From contig JBHGNT010000011.1 of assembly GCA_043228905.1 (NCBI GenBank), forward strand, positions 4,092,001 to 4,156,000: a stretch of DNA of 64,000 nucleotides. The letters are read 5' to 3'. Positions 53,140 to 64,000 of this stretch are shown in pieces. This stretch comes from Azolla caroliniana. Its lineage: Eukaryota > Polypodiophyta. Both the position numbers and the translations under genes were made by a program. How positions within the stretch are numbered: position 1 is the stretch's first letter; each line of letters starts with the position of its first letter. The notes beneath the pieces are model-generated. The model saw only the letters and a list, made by a program, of their open reading frames with translations. It was not told where the DNA came from and made no database searches.

Positions 53140-53572
53140 TGTAAAAGAATAATGTGTGTGGAAATGTAACAGACACAACCGTGTAACACAATCGACGAAG
53201 AGAAGGTTTGATGGAGAGGTTGAACACAACACAACGTATGCAGGAGAGACAGAGAATGAGAGAGAGGGTGTGTGAGCAGAAGACAAGAACTTAGATTCAA
53301 AAATAACTCTTTGTCACTCTATACAAGATGCGCTCGATCGGCGCTTTTTATGCAAGTCCTTACGAATAGACCGAAGTATTGTTAGAGTATTGACACGTAC
53401 TTCAATGCTCATTGATGAGCCTCCTACACCAACTCCCAAAATTATTCCTTACGAGGAATAACACTCTAACGACCTCTCGGTTTACGCATCGTTACGGCCT
53501 TTGTGGGTATGGTTTTACACACCCAATCTACGCATTGGGTTACGCACCCAACGTTGAGCTTGTATCTCAACA
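53140..53572 (-). repeat. 5' LTR of copia M
   Basis: 433 bp, TGTAAAAG..CTCAACA, followed by AGACA. Confidence 0.92.
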
Positions 53573-55810
53573 AGACATGTAGATGGCTTCTTCCAGATCT
53601 CCGTGTAGGAATGTCATCTTTATGTCCATCTGCTCAAGCCCTGACTCTTCTGTCGCTAGGACTCCTAGGAGGAGTCGAAGGGTGGTCATCTTGACTATTG
53701 GTGAAAATATCTCGTCATAGTCGACCCCATATTCTTGTTTGAATCCTTTTGTGATGAGCCGAGCTTTGTACTTGGGTTTGTCTGAGGTAGATACATACTT
53801 GTATCGGAAAACCCATTTGCAAGGTAGCAGCTTTCTTCCAGGTGGTAGTTCGACCAGCTCCCATGTCTGATTCTTGTGAATCAAGTCCATTTCAGATTTC
53901 ATGGCTTGTAGCCAAGTGTCGGAATCCGGTACAGCCATATCTTCGTCATATGTGTTGGGTTCGCCTACATCGGTGTAATGGACATAGTCAAGGCCCGGTT
54001 GATAGAACTATGTCTGCCTTCGAGCTCATCCAAATCTCCTGGGTGCTGAAATGAGTGGTTTAGATCCTGCGATCAGCTCTATTGGTCGATCGCTATTTGT
54101 TGAACCATTTGTGCAAGGAGTCTTATTGGATGACCCATCCTCATGATGAGATTTCAGCGGTGTCATGTCGTTCTCCCTTGGGTACTCAGTCAACTCGGCT
54201 CTCATTTGAGCCATATCTAGTGTTTCGGTCGGTTGGACTCTGTCTCTTTTGACTCTGGTCGATTTGATTTTGTCTTTGTTAACTTTGACTCTGTCTTTGA
54301 TGACTTTGTCTTTGTCTTTGTCTTTGAGCTCAACTATTGGACTTGTTGCCGATTCGGAGTCGGCAAGTATATTGTCGGCTTGTTGGAATTCGACTGTTTG
54401 TCGAATCTCTAAGTCAACCCGGTGGATCGGTCCTTCTACGATAGCTCTGTCGCCTTCGAAGGATACCTTTTTACCAACTATTTTCTACCGGTTCCGCTGA
54501 GAGAAGATAGAGTCTTCATTGAAGACTGCATCACTACTCCAGATCAGTTTCCGGTTCTTAGGGGCCCATAGTGTGTAGCTTATGTCCCCACCAGTTCCAT
54601 AACCGAGAAATATGCACTTCATTGCATGGGGTGCCAACTTGGTCCTTTTCTCCCTGGGTATGAACGCATAGGCTTCGCATCTGAATATATGGAGCCTATC
54701 ATAGGTCCGTTGTTTTCCTGACCATAGTGCATGTGGCAATTCAAGTCTGATTGCTTTCGACGGTGATAGATTTACCAGATATATTGTCGTCTACAATGCC
54801 TCAGCCTAGAACTCCACCTTTAGTCTGGCTTGTTGGAGCATTGTCGCCACCCTCTCCTAGATCGTTCGGTTGATCCGTTCTGCCACTCCATTCTGCATGG
54901 GTGTGTAAGGAAAGGTCTTTTGATGTTGGATCCCTTTGTCAGACAGGTACTATTTGAAGGCACTGGAGGTATATTCTCCTCCGTTGTCGGATCAGAGTGT
55001 CTTCATCCTATATGTCGACCAGTTCTCCAGTTCAAATATCCACTGAGTGAAGACCTTGAGTGCTTTGTCTTTGGATCTGATGGAGTAGGCCCAGACCTTC
55101 CATGTACAGTCATCTACAAAAGTGATGAAGTATCGGGAGCCTCATAGTGATCGCTCTAGTATGGACCCACATATATCTATGTGTACGAGCTCTAGGGGCT
55201 ATCATATTGTCTCGTAGTGGAGTGAATGCGGACTTTGGGTATGTTTCCCGTATCGACAATGCTCACAGAAGTCTGTCTTTTCTTGGAGTTTCGAACTGTG
55301 GCTGACCACCATCAACCGATCGAGTTCGGCTTGAGACATATGACCAAGTCGGCCCTGCCATAGGTTTGGGTCGGTCTTTTCGGCTACGTTCACGGCCTCT
55401 TCTAGATTGATCGCCATTAATGGGTAGTAGTTATTGTACTTGCACCTGTCTCCTATCTTCAGGTTTCCTCGGCTGATCATCCATGCTGACTCACTTAAAG
55501 TCGTTTGATACCCGTCTTCAGCTAGCATACCGATGGAGACCAAACTCCTTTTTAGATCGGGTACGTGTTAGACTTGGTGTAGGATTATTGTGTTGCCATT
55601 TGGTAGCTGGATTGGTACTTTGCCAACTCTTGTCCATTGCCTAGTTGGACTGTGCTATTGGCGCCGACCAAATAGTTTGAAAACCACTCGATGTTTGGGG
55701 TCACATGAAATGTGGCACCAGAATCCAGTAACCACGTGTGTGCATCTTGTGCACTGTAGAGGACTTCTCTGATCATTGAATCCTCTAATGAGAGAATTTC
55801 TCCTGATTGG
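53573..55810 (-). pseudogene. Copia K protease, integrase and RT N-terminus
   Basis: Leftward: protease LLDSGATFHVTP (55585-55776); pre-integrase RLGHMSQAELDRL and CEHCRYGK (55202-55543); integrase broken 54780-55200; tail HALWSGKQRTYDRL and FLGYGTGGDISY (54485-54739); RT NQTWELVELPPGRKLLPCKW, DIKMTFLHGDLEEAIYM (53567-53938). AGACA begins this segment. Confidence 0.85.
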
Positions 55811-56760
55811 GTGTCAGCAACGTTGATTTAGTTGTCGAGCAGAGAGTGGTCGGAGTTGAGTCGTCCTCGATTTCGCGCGGATTGTTGACCACTCTCTTTC
55901 CTCTTGATCGACCAGCAGTTGGAAACATTGCGGCCAGATTTTCTGCAATTTGTCAGAATTCACCTGATCGGCCCATTCTCGACTTCGACCATTGCCGGTC
56001 TCCCCTCGTCTTTGATCAGTTGGTGTTCCGACCGGTTCTGTCGGCTTGCTCTCTCGATCGACTAAATCTATTGATTGGCTCGGTCCACTAGTGGGCTTTT
56101 GTCGACTCATCGATGTTGAGTCCCATCGATTTTTGTCGAATGTCCTCGGTAAGTACTTGGCCGATTGTCCCATCCAGATTTAGGATCGGTCGACTATTTG
56201 CGTAGGTCGTGCAGAATACCTCCCAACTCGCCAGCAAGCTCGATAGGAGGGCAAGGGCTTTCACTTCTTCTTTGAAGTTGATCCCTTGCGAGGAGAGTTC
56301 TAACAACACCAGACTAAAGGTGTTGATGTGGGAGGTAGTCGGATCGGTCTCTCTCATCTTCATGTTGAACAGTTGTTTGATCAAAATCAATTTTGAAGAT
56401 GAGCACTTTTTTTCATACATGGCTTGTAGCTTCTCCCACAACGAGAACATTGTCGTCTCTTTTGCCATATTGAAGTAGACATTTTCGGCTAGGTGCAATC
56501 GAATGGTGGAGCGAGCGATTTCGTCCATAGATCTTCATTCTTCAATTGTCATTGAGGCAAGCTTTTCGTTGTGTCAAATGGCTTCGACCTATCTTCAAAT
56601 AATCAATACGTCCTGCATCATCTCCTTCCATAGGGCAAAATTTTTGTCGTTGAATTTTTTGATTTCAACTCCTGTTCCAAATGTTCAAGCCATGTTCTTC
56701 TTCGATCTTTTCTTTCCTTTCAATTTTCCTGTTGTTTGTTGTCGTTGAGCAGCAAGTCGC
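55811..56760 (-). pseudogene. Copia K Gag
   Basis: Gag core MDEIARSTIRLHLAENVYFN, LWEKLQAMYEKK, LIKQLFNMKMRE, LSSLLASWEVF (56088-56528), preceded by a stop-broken N-terminus with VEIKKF and LWKEMMQDVLII near 56590-56690. Parallel to J Gag. Confidence 0.82.
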
Positions 56761-56775
56761 TCTAATACCAATTGA

Positions 56776-57048
56776 TGTGAGGCAGTTTGCAGAAACGTAT
56801 GTGAGGACATGCCCGTTAAGCTCAAAAAACAACACAGAAAGAAGGCAAGAAGATAAACAGAGAATGAACACGTTCGAAGTTTTGATATATTACGTTCTCT
56901 ATCTCTCTCTCTCTCAAAGATTCAAAATACAAGATCATCAAGAAGTCACTTTACAATGTTAGGGTACCGCTTATATAGTAAGCCCTAACTATTTGGACGA
57001 GTTCACACTAGGATACAAAGTGGAAGGATACGGCCTTTTATGCCAACA
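56776..57048 (-). repeat. 5' LTR of copia K
   Basis: 273 bp, TGTGAGGCAG..GCCAACA. Minus-strand start TGTTGGCATAAAAGGC equals J. The primer site TTGGTATTAGAGC (56761-56773) has one change from consensus. Confidence 0.85.
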
Positions 57049-58597
57049 GGGGGTGCCATCTCCACCATATGGATGTTAAGAATGTGTTTCTTCAAGGCGA
57101 CCTTGAAGAACATGTATTTATGGTCCATTCCCCTGGTTTTCAATCGGAGATGAATAAGTCAGCAGTATGCCAACTAAAGTAGTCGCTTTACGGCCTCAAG
57201 CAATCCCCCCATGCTTGGAACTCGAAAATCACGCACTGGTTGCGTAAGATGGGGTTTGCAATCTTGAAGTTCAACTCGTCCTTGTTCATCCGGAAAGGTC
57301 TGAAGAGTCCAGTGTGCATATTGTTGTACGTGGATGACCTGGTCATTGTTGGCCCCGACTTTGCTGAAATCAGCCAAGTAAAGTCTCAGTTGTCAAACGC
57401 ATTCGAAATGAAGGATTTTGGGGACTTTCATTATTTCCTCGGGATCGACGTGATCCACACCCCCGACGGCATATTGCTCAGTTAACGACATTATGTGTTG
57501 AATATTTTGTACAAATTTGGTATGACGAATTGACGATCTGCCTCTACTCCTGTCGACAAAAACCTGAAGCTTTGTCCAAACTTGGGACCGGCCTACGATG
57601 AGAAATGGTTCTGACAAATTGTCATAAGCCTAATTTACCTAACTATCACCCAACCTGATCTTAGCTATCCAGTCGACGTGATAAGTCAGTTCATGTAGAG
57701 ACCGAGCACCTTCAGTGTGTGCATCGAATATTGCGATATGTAAGCACACAAAGGATCGAGGACTACTGTCTCGGCATGGCATAGCCGAACAGGTAGTCGT
57801 CTATACTAATGCGGACTAGGCTAGAGACACCATGGATCGACAGTCCACGTCAGGTTTTATGTTCTCTCTCGAGAGCGTTGTTGTAGCCTGGAGTAGCAAG
57901 AAGCAGCCGACGATGGCCTTGTCAAGCACCGAAGCTGAGTATAGAGGCGTCATTGTTGCAACTTGTGAGGCTATATGGCTCCGAAAACTGTTGCAAGACT
58001 TACAGGTCAAAGTTCCCACTCCGATCTTGATCTATTGTGACAACATTAGAAGCATGCAGTTGGCCAAGAACCCTATATTCCATGCTCACATGAAGCACAT
58101 AGAAGTGCATTATCACTTTGTGTGTGAGCGGGTCCTGAGCGGTGATGTCGAAATCTAGTATGTTAAAACCAATCGGCAGGTGGCCGACATCTTCACCAAG
58201 GCACTCATATTGAATAAGTTGCAGCACTTCTTGGAGATGCTTAGTATCCAACACCTCGACGTGCCGCACTTGAGGGGGAGAGCGGTTGGGAAGAACGACC
58301 GTTGTGATAATGAGTCGATGATATATCCACCTGAAGACAAAGGGAAAGCCAAAGTCGAAACATCTGGTAGATCCGGAGGAAACGGCAAAGGCGGCAGAGT
58401 CAAGAAGGACAGAACCGACCGAAAGAAAAAGGCTAGGAGTAGGACATGGTCGGATGTGGTCAAGGGCCTGAAGAAGGAGGACGAATTGGAGACAACCAAT
58501 TCGGACAAGAGCGGGAACGAATCGGAGAAAATTGATTCGGTTGTGGAGTTCAATTCGGGAGAGCCAAATCATATGAAGGCCAAGTGGACGAGAGGGA
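57049..58597 (+). pseudogene. Copia F RT, RNase H and C-terminal extension
   Basis: [21 protein letters not shown], stop, LYGLKQ, then FLIRKG-like and YVDD intact at 57328-57339. RNase H SSTEAEYRG, IYCDN, KHIEVHYHFV and ADIFTKAL. An internal purine tract CTTGAGGGGGAG lies near 58269-58280. In frame with RNase H the extension follows: RVKKDRTDRKKKARSRTW, SDVVKGLKKEDELETTNSD, SGNESEKIDS. Stops occur at about 57178, 57483, 57530 and later. Confidence 0.85.
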
Positions 58598-59213
58598 TGT
58601 TGGGATTACGGTCCCTCCGGATGGGATGGTCGGATGTCCGGGATCCGGATGATGAAGACCCGGTTCCGGATCCGGATGATGAAGACCCGGTTCCGAATCC
58701 GGATGATGAAGACCCCGGCTACGGAGCCGGATGACGAATGTACCCGGAGAGAGATCCGGATGCGGGGACATATTTGTGAATATGTTTGCCAAGGGCCCTT
58801 GAGGCTATATTTGTAAATAGCCCGAAAGTCATATGTGTATAAATATGACTTAGGGCAAACAGTTTTGTAGTTGTTGCTCATTTTTGTTTTCCACTCAGAG
58901 GGAGTGAAGTGAGAGTAGCAGAGAAAGAGAGAGAGAGAAAGGAAGAGGTCGACGCCTCTGTGTAATACCGCCGCCTGTGGCGAGGACAGCGAGCTCAAGG
59001 TCGTCGCCTTGCAGCTCGCCATTGTACATACCCTACGTATAGTGATAGTTGGAGTCTTGCACTCCCGTGGTTTTTTCCCGTCTAGGGTTTTCCACGTTAA
59101 ACCCTGTGCATTTGAGTCTCTCTCTGTGTTTTCGATTTTCTGCTGCATTGATTCGTGTTTCCTCGGTTGTGGCCGAGAGGTGAAGAAGGTTTTGAAAGCG
59201 TCAATTCCTAACA
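58598..59213 (+). repeat. 5' LTR of copia H
   Basis: 616 bp, TGTTGGGATTACG..CCTAACA. Near 58640-58725 a ~27-bp unit (CCGGATGATGAAGACCCGG..) repeats about three times. TATAAATA at 58838-58845; (GA)n near 58925. Confidence 0.95.
58838..58845 (+). promoter_or_regulatory. TATA box in H 5' LTR
   Basis: TATAAATA followed by TGACTTAGGGCAAA, conserved in G LTRs on the opposite strand. Confidence 0.65.
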
Positions 59214-59216
59214 ATC

Positions 59217-59229
59217 TGGTATCAGAGCG
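59217..59229 (+). promoter_or_regulatory. Primer-binding site of copia H
   Basis: CTGGTATCAGAGC three bases after the LTR; initiator-Met type. Confidence 0.9.
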
Positions 59230-59235
59230 ACTGCA

Positions 59236-60006
59236 GTGCAGAAAATGGAAGGCGGCAGCAGCGGGCAGCCGGGGATGATGGTGCTGAATGCGCAGAACTA
59301 CGCCGACTGGAAGATAAAGATGGAGGACCTGCTCATTGTTCGGGACCTGTATGAACCGATCGACAGGTCGGAAATACCCAAGGGGGTACTTGAGACGGAA
59401 TGGAGGCTTCTGAACCGGAAAGCCGTTGCAACCATTCGGCAATACGTCGACGTGAGCGTTCTACAACATGTGGCGAACGACACCAACGCATATGAGATGT
59501 GGCAGAAGCTGTCGGGCCTCTACGAGAGGAAGAATGCGTTGAACCGGACCTCCCTGATGAGGAAGATAGTGAACCTCAAGTACCGGGACGGCGAGAGTAT
59601 GGTGGAACACGTAAGCACGTTCATGGGATTCGTGAACCAGCTTGCGGCGATCAAGTTCCCGTTGGAGGATGCAATGCAAGCCATCATGCTGATGTGTACA
59701 TTGCCGGAAAGCTGGGAGAACTTAGTGGTGACTCTCAGCACCTCCTGCACCGAAGATAACTTGTCCCTACAAACGGTAAAGACAAGCATTTTGAACGAAG
59801 AAGCGCGTCGGAGAGATAAAGAACCGGCCTCCGATCCGAAGATGCTGCTTACCGAATCGGATCGGGGAAGACAACGGAACCGGAGTCCGCAAAGACGGGA
59901 GAAGTCGGGGACCCGGTCGCGGTCAAGAGGAAGGCCCACATGCTTCCACTGTGGGAAGCCGGGGCACTTCCGAAAGAATTGTCGGCATTACCGAAAAGAC
60001 AACTGA
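59236..60006 (+). CDS. Copia H Gag
   Basis: 256 residues. Structural capsid/nucleocapsid protein: NYADWKIKMEDLLIVRDLYE near residue 15-40, a helical core (YEMWQKLSGLYERKNALNR, LPESWENLVVTL), and one CCHC knuckle CFHCGKPGHFRKNC near residue 236-249. A second ATG three codons later is also possible. It ends at TGA 60004-60006, where copia G reads through with KDKETDG. Pol lies downstream in the same frame, so the TGA is either a point lesion or a gag/pol ratio signal. Confidence 0.9.
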   Translation: MQKMEGGSSGQPGMMVLNAQNYADWKIKMEDLLIVRDLYEPIDRSEIPKGVLETEWRLLNRKAVATIRQYVDVSVLQHVANDTNAYEMWQKLSGLYERKNALNRTSLMRKIVNLKYRDGESMVEHVSTFMGFVNQLAAIKFPLEDAMQAIMLMCTLPESWENLVVTLSTSCTEDNLSLQTVKTSILNEEARRRDKEPASDPKMLLTESDRGRQRNRSPQRREKSGTRSRSRGRPTCFHCGKPGHFRKNCRHYRKDN

Positions 60007-63000
60007 GCCGACGACACCGATTCGAAGAAGTCTTCGGAACGGAACGGTGCTTACCGGGGAGCCACGGACCGGAATGGTTCGGATCGGCGAGGGCAGGACC
60101 GGAAAGGAACGACGGCACTCGCGGCAAGTGAAGAGGAGATCATGCTCATCACCGAAGAAGGTGAACTAAACATTGCCGGCGATGAGACTACCTGGGTGGT
60201 CGATTCCGGAGCGTCATTCCACCTGACACCGGAAAGAAGATACTTCTCATCCTACACAACCGGTGAGCATGGCTGTGTTCGGATGGGAAATGAAGGTACA
60301 TGCCGGATTGCCGGCATAGGAGACGTGTGGTTGACAACCTCGACCGGATGCAAAATGTTGCTGAAGGATGTCCGACACGTTCCGGAGGTTCGATTGAACC
60401 TGATTTCGGCCGGGAGGCTAGACGATGAAGGCTACACAGGTAGCATCCGGAACTGCGTAATGAAGTTCAGCAAGGGGAGCCTGATAGTGGCTCGGGCCCG
60501 GAAAGTCAACACATTGTACCTTATGAATGCCTGGTTGTGTCCGGAGGAGTTGAACGTGGCAGCCGACACTGCCGGTGAGCTGTGGCACAAGAGACTGTGC
60601 CACATGAGTGAGAAGGGGATGAAGAGGCTTGCAGAAGACAACCTTATTCCAGTGAAGCATGTGCACCTGGAGAAGTGCACCGATTGCCTGGCCGGTAAGC
60701 AGAACCGAACCTCCTTCCACTCAAGGCCACCGACGAGACGTAGCGCACCATTGGAGTTGGTGCACACTGACGTGTGTCAAGTAGAAACGAAGTCACATGG
60801 CGGAGCCCAGTACTTCGTGACATTCATTGATGACCACAGCCGGAAGCTGTGGACGGCACCGTTGAAGACAAAGGACCAAGTGTTGTGCGTCTTCAAAGAA
60901 CTCCACGCGAGAGTGGAAAGGGAATCCGGCAAGAAGCTGAAAGCGATACGAGCGGATAACGGAGGGGAATACCGGGGGCAATTCGCGGAGTACTGTCGCT
61001 CGAAGGGAATCCGGCTCGAGTTTACTGTGCCGAAGACGCCGGAACTGAACGGGTTGGCCGAGAGGATGAACCGGACCATAATGGAGAGGGTCCGGAGTAT
61101 GCTGGCGCATGCGAAATTACCCAAGGGGTTTTGGGCTGAGGCAATGTCGACGGCGACATACGTGATAAACAGATCACCCTCAGTACCTTTGGACGGAGAC
61201 ACGCCGCAGAAAGTGTGGACCGGTAGGGAAGCATCCTACCGGCATCTGAAGGTGTTCGGGTGTCTCGTATATGTGCATGTGGCAAAGGACCGGAGAGGAA
61301 AGCTAGATCCAAAGACCCGGCCATGCATATTCCTCGATTATGGCGATGACGAGTTCGGCTACCGAGTATGGGACCCGGTCGACAAAAAGATATTCCGGAG
61401 TCGCGATATCATCTTCATGGAGGACAAGACACTCGCCGACTGGGAGTCGGCGAAGAAGATGAAGAGCTCCAAGTCGACCGGTGAGGATCAACTCTACGAA
61501 GAGCAGTCCCGACCGGCAAGGGACCGGTTAGCACTCGAGGATCCGGCCGAAGACAGTGAAGAAACAGAACCGGCCGAGGAAGATGAAACTGATACCGGAA
61601 CCGGCCCCGATCCCGAAATGGATTCGGATGAAGAGGAAACGGAGGAGCCGGTTACCGAAGCTCCGGAACGGAGATATCCTCTAAGAGAGAGAAGGGCCCC
61701 CCGGAGATTTCCGGAACCAGAGCACGTGTTGCTAACTGACGAAGGTGAGCCGGAGAGTTTTGAAGAAGCAAAGCTTGATACCCATAGCCGCAGGTGGTTA
61801 AGTGCCATGCAGGAGGAGATGGATTCCCTGCATGAGAACCACACATATGAACTTGTGGAGTTGCCGAAAGGAAAGCGGGCACTTCGAAACAAGTGGGTGT
61901 TCAAGCTGAAACCGGGAGATGCCGGAAACCCCCCGAGATACAAAGCCAAGATCGTGGTGAAGGGGTTTCAGCAGAAGAAGGGCGTCGACTTCGACAAGAT
62001 ATTTGCCCCGGTAGTGAAGATGACCTCCATCCGGACGGTGCTGAGCATAGCGGCAAGCATGGACCTCGAGGTAGAACAGATGGACGTGAAGACGGCATTC
62101 CTTCACGGTGACCTCGAAGAAGAGATCTACATGCAGCAACCGGAAGGATTCGAGAAGAAAGGGAAGGAGCACCTGGTATGCCGGTTGAAGAAGAGCCTTT
62201 ACGGACTGAAGCAGGCTCCCCGGCAATGGTACCGGAAGTTCGACTCTTTCATGACCGACGAAGGGTACCACAAAACGCAGTCCGATCACTGCGTGTTTGT
62301 GAAGAAGTTCGAAGGAGGAGACTTTCTAATACTCCTCCTGTACGTGGACGGCATGTTGATCTTCGGACGGGACCAGGTCAAGATACGGATGCTGAAGAAA
62401 GCGCTTCACCGAACCTTCTCAATGAAGGACCTAGGTCCGGCGAGGCAAATACTAGGGATGCACATCATCCCGGACCGGAAGAAGAAGCAGTTGTGGCTGT
62501 CACAGGAGAAGTACGTGACAAAGGTGCTTCACCGGTTCAACATGTCGGAAGCAAGACCGGTCGGGTCAACCCTCCCGGCAAACTGCAAGTTGTCCAGCAA
62601 GCAAAGCCCCAAGACAAAGGCTGAGAAGGAGGACATGATGAAAGTACCATATGCCTCTGCCGTCGGAAGCTTGATGTACGCAATGGTGTGTACAAGACCG
62701 GACATAGGATATGCAATCGGAGTGGTGAGCCGGTACATGAGCAATCCCGGCAAAGAGCACTGGAACGCGACCAAGTGGATACTCCGATACCTGAAGGGCA
62801 CGGCAAACGTGTGCCTCCGATTCGGCTCCGGTAAGCCCGAACTCGACGGCTTTACCGATTCGGATATGTCGGCTGATGCAGATACCAGCCGGTCCACATC
62901 AGGGTATGTGATGACGTATGCAGGGGGAGCTGTTTCGTGGCAGTCGAGGCTACAGAAGACGGTTGCGTTGTCAACCACGGAGGCGGAGTACATGGCGGCT

Positions 63001-63318
63001 GTTGAAGCCGGCAAGGAAATAATATGGATGAAGGACTTCATTAGAGAGCTCGGTATCCGGCAGGAGGAGTACCGACTCTACTACGACAGTCAGAGTGCCA
63101 TCCACCTTGCGAAGAACGCGGCCTATCACTCTCAGACAAAGCACATCCAGCGAAGATATCACTGGATCCGGGAAAGGATAGAAGACCAGGAGTTCGTGCT
63201 GACGAAGATCCACACGGACGAGAACGGGTCAGATATGCTGACCAAAGTGCTAACACCCGACAAGCTGGAAGCGTGCCGGAAGAGGGTCGGACTGGAAAGA
63301 CATCCCATGCCGAAGTGA
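60007..63318 (+). pseudogene. Copia H Pol: protease, integrase, RT, RNase H
   Basis: 1,103 codons without a stop after the Gag TGA; first ATG at 60142. Protease VVDSGASFHLTP (~60196); pre-integrase zinc LWHKRLCHMSEKG..CTDCLAG; integrase VTFIDDHSRK, RADNGGEYRG, LNGLAERMNRTIMER; tail CIFLDYGDDEFGYRVWDP; acidic linker; RT DVKTAFLHGDLEEEIYM, LKKSLYGLKQAPRQWYRKF. Active site YVDG at 62341-62352 (G and I have YVDD), removing a catalytic Asp. RNase H FTDSDMSAD, ALSTTEAEYMA, YYDSQSAIHL, KHIQRRYHWIRE. The fold is complete but RT is expected to be dead, hence the pseudogene label. Confidence 0.9.
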
Positions 63319-63328
63319 AGAGGGAGTT
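63315..63328 (+). promoter_or_regulatory. Polypurine tract of copia H
   Basis: GTGAAGAGGGAGTT directly before the 3' LTR; overlaps the pol stop. Confidence 0.8.
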
Positions 63329-63940
63329 TGTTGGGATTACGGTCCCTCCGGATGGGATGGTCGGATGTCCGGGATCCGGATGATGAAGACCCCGTTCCGG
63401 ATGATGAAGACCCGGTTCCGGATCCGGATGATGAAGACCCCGGCTACGGAGCCGGATGACGAATGTACCCGGAGAGAGATCCGGATGCGGGGACATATTT
63501 GTGAATATGTTTGCCAAGGGCCCTTGAGGCTATATTTGTAAATAGCCCGAAAGTCATATGTGTATAAATATGACTTAGGGCAAACAGTTTTGTAGTTGTT
63601 GCTCATTTTTGTTTTCCACTCAGAGGGAGTGAAGTGAGAGTAGCAGAGAGAGAGAGAGAGAGAGAAAGGAAGAGGTCGATGCCTCTGTGTAATACCGCCG
63701 CCTGTGGCGAGGACAGCGAGCTCAAGGTCGTCGCCTTGCAGCTCGCCATTGTACATACCCTGCGTATAGTGATAGTTGGAGTCTTGCACTCCCGTGGTTT
63801 TTTCCCGTCTAGGGTTTTCCACGTTAAACCCTGTGCATTCGAGTCTCTCTCTGTGTTTTCGATTTTCTGCTGCATTGATTCGTGTTTCCTCGGTTGTGGC
63901 CGAGAGGTGAAGAAGGTTTTGAAAGCGTCAATTCCTAACA
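63329..63940 (+). repeat. 3' LTR of copia H
   Basis: 612 bp, pairs with 58598-59213. A repeat unit is six bases shorter and the (GA)n run differs. Confidence 0.95.
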
Positions 63941-64000
63941 AGGGAAGTTGAAGCCAACACTGAAACAAAGGAGCCGACAGGTCGAGGGGCACTAATGTCG

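Larger units (their letters stand above)
26256..53572 (-). mobile_element. Copia element M, split by gypsy B, gypsy C and copia G
   Basis: E/F/M-family copia spread over 27.3 kb, with duplication AGACA at 26251-26255 and 53573-53577. Leftward order: 5' LTR 53140-53572, primer site, gag, protease, integrase (cut by G), linker (cut by C), RT, RNase H (cut by B), C-terminal extension, purine tract, 3' LTR 26256-26763. Without insertions it would be about 6 kb. It is host to three later insertions, so it is older than B, C and G. Confidence 0.92.
25869..57048 (-). mobile_element. Copia element K, 3' truncated, split by copia M
   Basis: J-family copia read leftward from a 5' LTR at 56776-57048 through gag, protease, integrase and RT to about 25869, where it is fused to copia I. 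RNase H and the 3' LTR are missing. Copia M (26256-53572) lies inside RT between the ...EEAIYMS and SQPIGF codons, with duplication AGACA. Right of its LTR is copia F. Confidence 0.85.
58598..63940 (+). mobile_element. Copia element H, full length, most intact
   Basis: 5.3 kb with LTRs of 616 and 612 bp, nearly identical apart from repeat-length changes, and duplication AGGGA. Gag and pol share one frame, with a single TGA between them. It is the best-preserved copia of the window and probably the latest insertion. RT has YVDG, so it should not transpose on its own. Confidence 0.97.
57049..64000 (+). mobile_element. Copia element F, 5' truncated, split by copia H
   Basis: E/F/M-family copia starting in RT directly at the K LTR border and running to the C-terminal extension. 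Copia H interrupts it at 58598-63940 with AGGGA duplicated (58593-58597, 63941-63945). After H, 63946-64000 continues the extension (KLKPTLKQRSRQ) to the window edge. Confidence 0.85.

Noticed and set aside
2778-58597. E and F as two halves of one copia element
   Set aside because: They overlap: both contain RT, RNase H and the C-terminal extension, with different sequence, so they are separate copies.
1-64000. Host protein-coding genes, rRNA or tRNA genes
   Set aside because: All coding signal traced to gag, pol, ORF3 or LINE ORFs. TGGTATCAGAG strings are primer sites, not tRNA genes.

Overview
The window is plant nuclear DNA made almost wholly of nested, decayed retrotransposons. No host gene, rRNA, tRNA or CRISPR array was found. 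The evidence for a plant is the Ty1/copia polyproteins with TGGTATCAGAG primer sites, LTRs bounded TG..CA with 5-bp target duplications, and Ty3/gypsy elements whose RT (FLDGFSGY, FLDD) resembles the non-chromovirus (Athila/Tat-like) plant branch. The host species cannot be fixed; a large-genome land plant, perhaps a non-flowering one, is a low-confidence guess. All boundaries were read by eye and may be off by a few bases.

Layout, left to right. (1) 1-2250: 5' part of an L1-like LINE on the minus strand. (2) 2778-16928: copia 'E' (+), split by copia 'D' (-, 3618-16366), which is split by gypsy 'A' (-, 5610-15610). (3) 16929-25868: copia 'I' (-), split by copia 'J' (+, 18208-23225). (4) 25869-57048: copia 'K' (-), split by copia 'M' (-, 26256-53572); M holds gypsy 'B' (+, 27543-33828), gypsy 'C' (+, 35241-44952) and copia 'G' (-, 45485-51190). 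(5) 57049-64000: copia 'F' (+), split by copia 'H' (+, 58598-63940). Target duplications CTATC/CTACC (D), CTGAT (A), AGACA (M), TTCTT (C), CTTAC (G) and AGGGA (H) fix the order of insertion.

Families. G, H and I are one copia family; J and K a second; E, F and M a third, which has a conserved C-terminal extension lying after an internal polypurine tract; D is a fourth. A, B and C are one gypsy group with a three-knuckle Gag and a primer site that is not initiator-Met. A and C also carry a large sense gene after pol, called ORF3 here: about 930-967 codons in one unshifted frame, with a conserved N-terminal domain, a long coiled coil and a conserved C-terminal peptide. ORF3, the non-purine 18-mer directly before the gypsy 3' LTR, and the double polypurine tract of the E/F/M family are the most interesting signals. 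Every element carries disabling lesions; most stops in gypsy C fit C-to-T decay. H is the most intact copia copy but has a stop after Gag and YVDG in place of YVDD in RT.
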